From NCBI GenBank assembly GCA_036501535.1, contig DASYAE010000251.1:1-9644 (forward strand): a DNA stretch of 9,644 bases, given 5' to 3'. The notes below the pieces were generated by a model. That model saw only the letters and a list, made by a program, of their open reading frames with translations. It ran no database searches and was not told the origin of the DNA. The first letter of the stretch is position 1. Every line of letters starts with the position of its first letter. This DNA is from DASYAE01 sp036501535 (GTDB lineage: Bacteria > Actinomycetota > Actinomycetes > Streptomycetales > Catenulisporaceae). Position numbers and translations under genes: made by a program. Positions 6,192 through 9,644 of the stretch are shown here, piece after piece.

Positions 6192-6215
6192 GTTTTGATT
6201 CGGGACGACGGGTAC
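6192..6215 (+). promoter_or_regulatory. SigB-type stress promoter candidate
   Basis: GTTT (6192-6195) and GGGTAC (6210-6215) are separated by 14 bp. This matches the form recalled for Streptomyces SigB-family promoters (GnnT-N14-16-GGGTAC/T). The implied transcription start near 6222 leaves about 43 nt before the ATG at 6265. The downstream unit encodes an RsbW-like HATPase, the protein class that antagonises SigB-type factors, so a feedback promoter would make sense. The 186-bp gap 6079-6264 must also hold the promoter of the minus-strand 71-aa ORF, for which I see no clear hexamers. Confidence 0.42.
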
Positions 6216-6264
6216 TCGGCTGCGTCACAAGCTGTGGCGTCGGTGGCGCAGACGTGAGGGAACC

Positions 6265-6867
6265 ATGTCCGTGAGAATCATCGTCCTGGGTTTCGTGCTC
6301 GGCCCGGCCGCGGTGCTGGCCGCGCTCGGCCTGCTCGGCTACTGGCGCAAGCACTGCGGCTTCCGCGCGGAGTACCGGCGGCTGGTCGAGTCGACTCCGA
6401 CCGTGCGGCCCGACCGGGTGTACCGCAGCCGCGGGGAGCAGGACCTCTTCCCGGCCGACGCCCCGGTCGACGGCTGGGACTGTACCGGGATCCGGGCGCC
6501 CATCGAGCTGCCCGCGTCCGACCACGAGTACTACGAGACGTGCTGGACGCACATAATCGGCACCTTCGAGGAGTCGCCCGGCGCGGCCCTCGACCTCGCC
6601 GGGCACCTGACCGCGAACCTGCTGCTCAACCGCGGCATCGCGGACGCCGGCAGCGAGCGGCCCGGCGAGCTGCCGGCGCAGTGGAGGTTCCCGACCGCCG
6701 AGGGATATCGGGTGGCCCAGCACATCGTGGAGGCCTCCCGGGTGATCGACCTGCCGACGCAGGAGCTGTCCAAGGCGCTGATGCTGTACCGGGCGCTGTT
6801 CGAGGAGGTCCTCGCCGCGCCGACGTCGCCGGCCTCGCCGTCCTCGACGACTGACGCCCAGCTGTGA
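6265..6867 (+). CDS. Membrane-anchored protein of unknown function
   Basis: A 200-aa protein with one N-terminal membrane segment or uncleaved signal anchor, 'IIVLGFVLGPAAVLAALGLLGYW' (about 5-27), followed by 'RKH'. The middle part 'VRPDRVYRSRGEQDLFPADAPVDGW' is hydrophilic. The last third, 'FEESPGAALDLAGHLTANLLLNRG' (101-124) and 'YRVAQHIVEASRVIDLPTQELSKALMLYRALFEEVL' (148-183), resembles a helical region I recall in common streptomycete hypothetical proteins with 'YR.AH.I....... T.EL..AM..YR.LF..L'. Those proteins also tend to have an N-terminal membrane span; their role is unknown. The final 15 residues are a Ser/Thr/Pro-rich tail. The ATG at 6265 follows GAGGG (6256-6260). The stop TGA overlaps the first possible starts of the HATPase gene (GTGATG), so the two are probably co-transcribed and translationally linked. 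Possible start of a stress-sigma-controlled unit. Confidence 0.78.
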   Translation: MSVRIIVLGFVLGPAAVLAALGLLGYWRKHCGFRAEYRRLVESTPTVRPDRVYRSRGEQDLFPADAPVDGWDCTGIRAPIELPASDHEYYETCWTHIIGTFEESPGAALDLAGHLTANLLLNRGIADAGSERPGELPAQWRFPTAEGYRVAQHIVEASRVIDLPTQELSKALMLYRALFEEVLAAPTSPASPSSTTDAQL

Positions 6868-6927
6868 TGTCCGGGGTCCGCGTGCAGACCGCTGCATCGG
6901 ACCCGAGAGCGGAGGAGAGCGAATCGC

Positions 6928-6932
6928 GGGAG
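6928..6932 (+). promoter_or_regulatory. Ribosome binding site of the HATPase gene
   Basis: GGGAG lies 6 nt before the ATG at 6939 and favours that start over the GTG/ATG at 6864/6867, which have no Shine-Dalgarno. A second purine run, GGAGGAG, lies at 6911-6917 without a start codon at useful spacing. Confidence 0.5.
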
Positions 6933-6938
6933 CTGACG

Positions 6939-7400
6939 ATGCGAACGGCTGAGCACTCGTACCAGGTCCGGCTGCGGCCGGTCAGCACTGCGCCGCGCAC
7001 CGCGCGCGACGTCCTCGCGGCGATGTGCGTCGCCTGGGACGCGCCGGGATTCCTCGAGGCCGGCCGGCTCGTGCTCAGCGAGCTGGTCAGCAACGCCGTG
7101 GTCCACAACGGCGCGCAGTCGGCCCAGTCCGGCCCGGACGCCGGGCCGGCGGTCGGCCTGGAGCTGAGCCTTCGCGGCGGCGAACTGCTCATGCGCGTGC
7201 ACGACGACGGGCCGGAACTGCCCCGGATGGCCGCGCCGCCGCGGGGCGCCGCAGGGGGCCACGGACTCGGCATCGTGAGCAGGCTGACGGAGTCCTGGGG
7301 CGTCGACATCGACCCGCGCGGCGGCGGCAAGACCGTGTGGTGCGTGCTGCGCGAGCACCCGGACCGGTCCGGCGCGCCGTCGTCCGCCCACCAGGGCTGA
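6939..7400 (+). CDS. RsbW-like HATPase, probable anti-sigma factor/serine kinase
   Basis: A 153-aa stand-alone GHKL ATPase domain of the RsbW/SpoIIAB type, the usual length for the many short copies found in streptomycetes. The ATP-binding boxes are visible: the N-box 'LVLSELVSNAVVHNG' (E48, N52), the G1 box 'RVHDDGPELP' (D89/D90, G91) and the G2 box 'GGHGLGIVSRLTESWGV' (106-122), followed by 'GKTVWCVL'. Related proteins bind a sigma factor, or phosphorylate an anti-anti-sigma STAS protein on serine. No sigma factor or STAS gene is in the window, so its partner is elsewhere. Starts at GTG 6864 or ATG 6867 would overlap the upstream stop (GTGATG) and add about 25 polar residues; I prefer the ATG at 6939 for its GGGAG site. 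It forms a unit with the membrane-anchored protein upstream. Function by family is well supported; the pathway is not known. Confidence 0.9.
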   Translation: MRTAEHSYQVRLRPVSTAPRTARDVLAAMCVAWDAPGFLEAGRLVLSELVSNAVVHNGAQSAQSGPDAGPAVGLELSLRGGELLMRVHDDGPELPRMAAPPRGAAGGHGLGIVSRLTESWGVDIDPRGGGKTVWCVLREHPDRSGAPSSAHQG

Positions 7401-7469
7401 GGCCGTCCGCAGTCGGCGCGACCGGCAAGCCCCCGCGGCATCGCAGACGCCGAGGCCGCTGGTATCCTG

Positions 7470-7552
7470 CGCCGGAAATCTGTGTTCTGACAGGTGCTGC
7501 ACCTGTCCGCCGAGTGCTTCGTCAGGATCTCTCAGTGCGCAGATTTCCGGCG
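7470..7552 (+). ncRNA. Structured leader with 13-bp perfect inverted repeat
   Basis: CGCCGGAAATCTG (7470-7482) is exactly complementary to CAGATTTCCGGCG (7540-7552), and G-U pairs could extend the stem inwards. Within the loop, ACAGGTG (7490-7496) and CACCTGT (7500-7506) form a second perfect 7-bp hairpin with a CTG triloop. A competing CTGAC/GTCAG pairing (7487-7491/7521-7525) is possible. The element occupies most of the 192-bp gap before the glycosyltransferase and ends 40 bp before its ATG. The layout suits an mRNA leader with a regulatory fold, a small RNA, or a short inverted-repeat element. I cannot match it to a known riboswitch. TATCCT at 7463-7468 could be a -10, but a start there would fall within the left arm, so transcription may come from the upstream unit. 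Confidence 0.45.
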
Positions 7553-7579
7553 GAGTATGCCGAGGGACCGGGACGCGCT

Positions 7580-7584
7580 GGAGG
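7580..7584 (+). promoter_or_regulatory. Ribosome binding site of the glycosyltransferase
   Basis: GGAGG, 8 nt before the ATG at 7593, fixes that start. In-frame GTG 7494 and ATG 7557 lie upstream, inside or just after the structured leader, and are less likely. Confidence 0.7.
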
Positions 7585-7592
7585 AAACGTCG

Positions 7593-9155
7593 ATGGACGA
7601 GTCTGGCCCCGCTGCTGCTGCAATCGGGGCGGCGGGCACGGCCGAAGCCACATCGACGCAGCGGGCCCCCGCGTTGCGTCCCGACCGGATACCTGTGCCG
7701 GTGTGGGTCATCGCCGCCGTGTTCGTGGCGCTGGAACTCGTGCTGAGCGGCCGGTACGGATTCATGCAGGACGAGCTGTACTTCGTCGAAGCGGGGCGCC
7801 ACCTGGCGTTCGGCTATGTGGACCAGCCGCCGCTGATGCCGCTGGTCGACCGGATCATGGACCTGCTGTTCGGCGTGACGCCGACCGCGGTGCGGGTCGT
7901 CCCGGCGCTGGCGGGCGGGGCCGTGGTGGTGCTCGCGGCCGGGTTCGCGGCGCTGTTCGGCGCGGGCCGGCTCGGCCGGGTCGCCGCCGCGCTGCTGACC
8001 GCGTGCTCTGCGACCCTGCTCAGCGCCGACCACCTCGGCAACACGACGCCGCTGGACCTGCTGACCTGGCCGGCGGTTGCGCTGTGCGTGGCGGTGGCAC
8101 TGTTGCGCGACCGGCCGCGCTGGTGGCTGGGCGGCGGCGTCGCCGCGGGCATCGGGCTCGAGAACGACAACCTGATGCTCCTGCTGCTGATCTGCCTCGC
8201 CTTGGGCATCCTGGCCTCGGAGCACCGTCCCGTCCTGCGGACGCCGTGGCCGTGGCTTGGCGCGGCGATCGCAGCGGTCCTGTGGGCGCCGAACGTCGTG
8301 TGGCAGGCCGCGCATGGCTGGCCGCAGCTGACCATGGCCTCCGCGCTGCACCGGCAGAACAGCTCCGTGGCCGACTACATCAGCGGCCTGCCGGTCCAGC
8401 TGCTGTCCCTGGGCGGCCTGCTGGCCTTCCCGCTGGCCGTCGCCGGCTTCGTCGTGCTCTGGCGGCGGCCGCAGCTGCGGTTCCTGGCGGTCGCGACCAC
8501 GCTGATCGTCGTCTACGTGGTGGCCTGGGTGCCGGGCAAGAGTTACTACAGCTTCGGAATGGCTCCCGCGTTGCTGGCTGCCGGAGCGGTGGCAGCCGAG
8601 GGCTGGATCGCCCGCGCCCGCCGGCCGCGGCTTCGGACCGCGGTCGTAGTCGCCGCGCCGTTGGTGGGCTGCCTCGTGCTGATGCCGCTCGACCTTCCGC
8701 TGGTGCCCGTGACGGACGTGCACAGCCTGCCGTCGAGCTCTCAGCGCCTCTCCAACGTCGGCGACACCGTCGGCTGGCCGCAGTTCGCCAGCGCGGTCGC
8801 CGCGCAGGACGCGGCGCTGGCGCAGGCGGGCCAGCCGCCCACGTCGATATTCACCGGGGCCTACGGGGAAGCCGGTGCGCTCGATGCCCTCGGCTCCGGG
8901 TACCGCCTGCCGCCGGTGCTGTCCGGCCACAACGCCTACTGGATGTGGGGACCGGGCCAGGCGTCCGACCAGACGGTGCTGGTGGTGGACGCGCTCGGGC
9001 AGCTGAAGCCCTACTTCGCCAACTGCCGGCTGCTGGCCTCCTTCAACCCGCCGTACGGCGTGCAGAACGACTGGACGGACCTGCAGATCGGCGTCTGCAC
9101 CGGCCCGGTGGCGGGGTGGAACGCGATCTGGCCGCACCTGAAGCACTACGACTGA
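7593..9155 (+). CDS. Family 39-type (PMT/ArnT-like) membrane glycosyltransferase
   Basis: A 520-aa polytopic membrane protein of the GT-C fold. A disordered Ala-rich N-terminus (1-33) precedes the first membrane helix 'VPVWVIAAVFVALELVLS'. Next comes 'GRYGFMQDELYFVEAGRHLAFGYVDQPPLMPLVDRI' (53-88). Its Asp-Glu pair (D60, E61) in the first external loop is where GT39/ArnT enzymes place the catalytic acid, and 'GYVDQPPL' is the family hallmark. 'HLGNTTPLDLLTWPAVAL', the 'GLENDNLMLLLLICL' helix and 'WVPGKSYYSFGMAPALLAAGAV' match later conserved parts. About ten membrane segments fill residues 35-390. The C-terminal 120 residues are soluble and probably extracytoplasmic. Such enzymes transfer a sugar from a polyprenyl-phosphate donor to a protein, lipid or wall acceptor outside the membrane; donor and acceptor are unknown here. 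It lies downstream of the structured leader and may be its target. Confidence 0.88.
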   Translation: MDESGPAAAAIGAAGTAEATSTQRAPALRPDRIPVPVWVIAAVFVALELVLSGRYGFMQDELYFVEAGRHLAFGYVDQPPLMPLVDRIMDLLFGVTPTAVRVVPALAGGAVVVLAAGFAALFGAGRLGRVAAALLTACSATLLSADHLGNTTPLDLLTWPAVALCVAVALLRDRPRWWLGGGVAAGIGLENDNLMLLLLICLALGILASEHRPVLRTPWPWLGAAIAAVLWAPNVVWQAAHGWPQLTMASALHRQNSSVADYISGLPVQLLSLGGLLAFPLAVAGFVVLWRRPQLRFLAVATTLIVVYVVAWVPGKSYYSFGMAPALLAAGAVAAEGWIARARRPRLRTAVVVAAPLVGCLVLMPLDLPLVPVTDVHSLPSSSQRLSNVGDTVGWPQFASAVAAQDAALAQAGQPPTSIFTGAYGEAGALDALGSGYRLPPVLSGHNAYWMWGPGQASDQTVLVVDALGQLKPYFANCRLLASFNPPYGVQNDWTDLQIGVCTGPVAGWNAIWPHLKHYD

Positions 9156-9309
9156 CGCGGCGCAGCCACGTATCAGTTCACTGTGACTGCCGCGCGGCGC
9201 GGGAACGGACCGGTCGGAGCCGTCGGGGGAACTGTCGATCTTCTTGCGCGACAAGAGAATCCGGGCTACCGCACCGCATGAAATCGGCCGTTCGGGTAAC
9301 TGCGGTGCC
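9156..9309. other. Gap with an imperfect dyad, no gene
   Basis: The 154 bp between the glycosyltransferase and the small membrane protein hold no coding frame that I trust. CAGTTCAC and GTGACTG near 9175-9190 form an imperfect dyad just after the glycosyltransferase stop and may aid termination. GGGTAA (9294-9299) resembles a SigB-type -10, but no matching -35 lies at 14-16 bp. Confidence 0.3.
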
Positions 9310-9597
9310 ATGGCTGACTATGTCCCGCGAGGATCCGCTGGCCGCTTCATCGCCGCGATCGGCGTCGTCCTCGCCGTCATCATCGTGATGCACATCATCT
9401 TCGTGCTGGTGGGCGCGAACCCCGGGAACTCCATCGTGAGCACCGACGCGACCTGGGCTAGCTACCTGGCCGCGTGGTTCAAGGATCTGTTCACCCCGTC
9501 GAACTACAAGCTCGCCGTGGTGCTGAACTACGGTCTGGCGGCCGTCTTCTTCATCGTGGTCGGCAGGCTGCTCGGCGGGCTGATCAGCCGGGCGTGA
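9310..9597 (+). CDS. Small two-TM membrane protein of unknown function
   Basis: A 95-aa protein with two hydrophobic segments, 'FIAAIGVVLAVIIVMHIIFVLVG' (13-35) and 'LAVVLNYGLAAVFFIVVGRLLGGL' (68-91). Between them is an exposed loop, 'NPGNSIVSTDATWASYLAAWFKDLFTPSNYK' (37-67). The sequence 'W.KDLFTP.NYKL.VVLNYGLAA.F..VVGRL' resembles small actinobacterial membrane proteins that I recall only as hypotheticals. The ATG at 9310 (MADYVPRG) is chosen because the protein then begins just before TM1; an in-frame GTG/TTG-type start near 9244 would add a basic 22-residue stretch. The ribosome binding site is weak (GCGGTG). It is separated from the glycosyltransferase by 154 bp, so it is probably its own unit. 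The last 47 bases of the window after it show nothing I can name. Confidence 0.72.
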   Translation: MADYVPRGSAGRFIAAIGVVLAVIIVMHIIFVLVGANPGNSIVSTDATWASYLAAWFKDLFTPSNYKLAVVLNYGLAAVFFIVVGRLLGGLISRA

Positions 9598-9644
9598 CCG
9601 AAGACGGCACGGCGCGGGCGACAGAACGGCGGGAGCGCGGCCCC

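Noticed and set aside
6168..6201. Short GTG-started ORF of 7 codons behind a GAGGAG site, as a leader peptide
   Set aside because: It lies upstream of the candidate promoter start near 6222, so it would not be on that transcript. Its length gives no coding evidence.
7470..7552. The inverted repeat as an insertion sequence or complete mobile element
   Set aside because: The span is only 83 bp with no transposase, and the flanks show no clean target-site duplication (only GTAT at unequal distances). I kept it as a structured leader.
7494..7592. In-frame 33-codon extension of the glycosyltransferase from GTG 7494
   Set aside because: It has no Shine-Dalgarno, runs through the inverted repeat, and adds no family sequence, whereas ATG 7593 has GGAGG at 8 nt.
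9200..9235. GGAAC...GTC as an ECF sigma (SigE-like) promoter
   Set aside because: The spacing from the AAC to CGTC is about 14 bp instead of the 16-17 bp that I recall for such promoters.
6531..9311. A 926-codon minus-strand open frame
   Set aside because: It is a shadow of the HATPase and glycosyltransferase genes, with Gln/Arg/His-rich low-complexity sequence and no recognisable domain.

Overview
The window is very GC-rich double-stranded bacterial DNA. Its codons end mostly in G or C, and it carries MerR, LacI, AraC/GlxA and RsbW-like regulator genes. It also has the end of a mycothiol-dependent (MDMPI-type) enzyme and two protein families that I recall as common in streptomycete-like genomes. 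Together these point to a chromosomal segment from a high-GC actinomycete (Streptomyces, Catenulispora or similar); I cannot name the species. I saw no rRNA, tRNA, CRISPR array, transposase or phage gene.

Layout. (1) 2-271: the C-terminal end of an MDMPI-family protein runs in from the left. (2) 382-1700: a SnoaL/NTF2-like small protein (minus strand) is divergent from a MerR regulator with a GyrI-like effector domain (plus strand). The MerR gene has a MerR-type 8-5-8 dyad just upstream. (3) 1812-4166: a LacI-family repressor (minus) is divergent from a 12-TM MFS transporter (plus). A perfect 16-bp palindrome with a central CG, the expected form of a LacI-family operator, lies between them. 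(4) 4163-5813: a GlxA-like DJ-1/AraC regulator (minus) converges on the MFS gene with a 4-bp overlap of ends, and diverges from a conserved 176-aa protein of unknown function. (5) 5863-7400: a 71-aa ORF with a strong ribosome binding site (minus) is divergent from a two-gene unit. That unit has a membrane-anchored protein of unknown function followed by an RsbW-like HATPase, probably a serine kinase/anti-sigma factor. A sequence resembling the streptomycete SigB-type stress promoter precedes it. (6) 7470-9155: a structured leader with a 13-bp perfect inverted repeat is followed by a family 39-type membrane glycosyltransferase. (7) 9310-9597: a small two-TM protein.

Functionally the region is a row of compact regulator/target pairs rather than one large operon: MerR with SnoaL-like, LacI with MFS, GlxA with the unknown 176-aa protein, and an anti-sigma-like kinase with a membrane protein. 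No catabolic enzymes accompany the LacI/MFS pair, so its substrate cannot be read from context. The least explained parts are the inverted-repeat leader at 7470-7552, the possible stress-sigma promoter at 6192-6215 next to an anti-sigma-type gene, and the 71-aa ORF.
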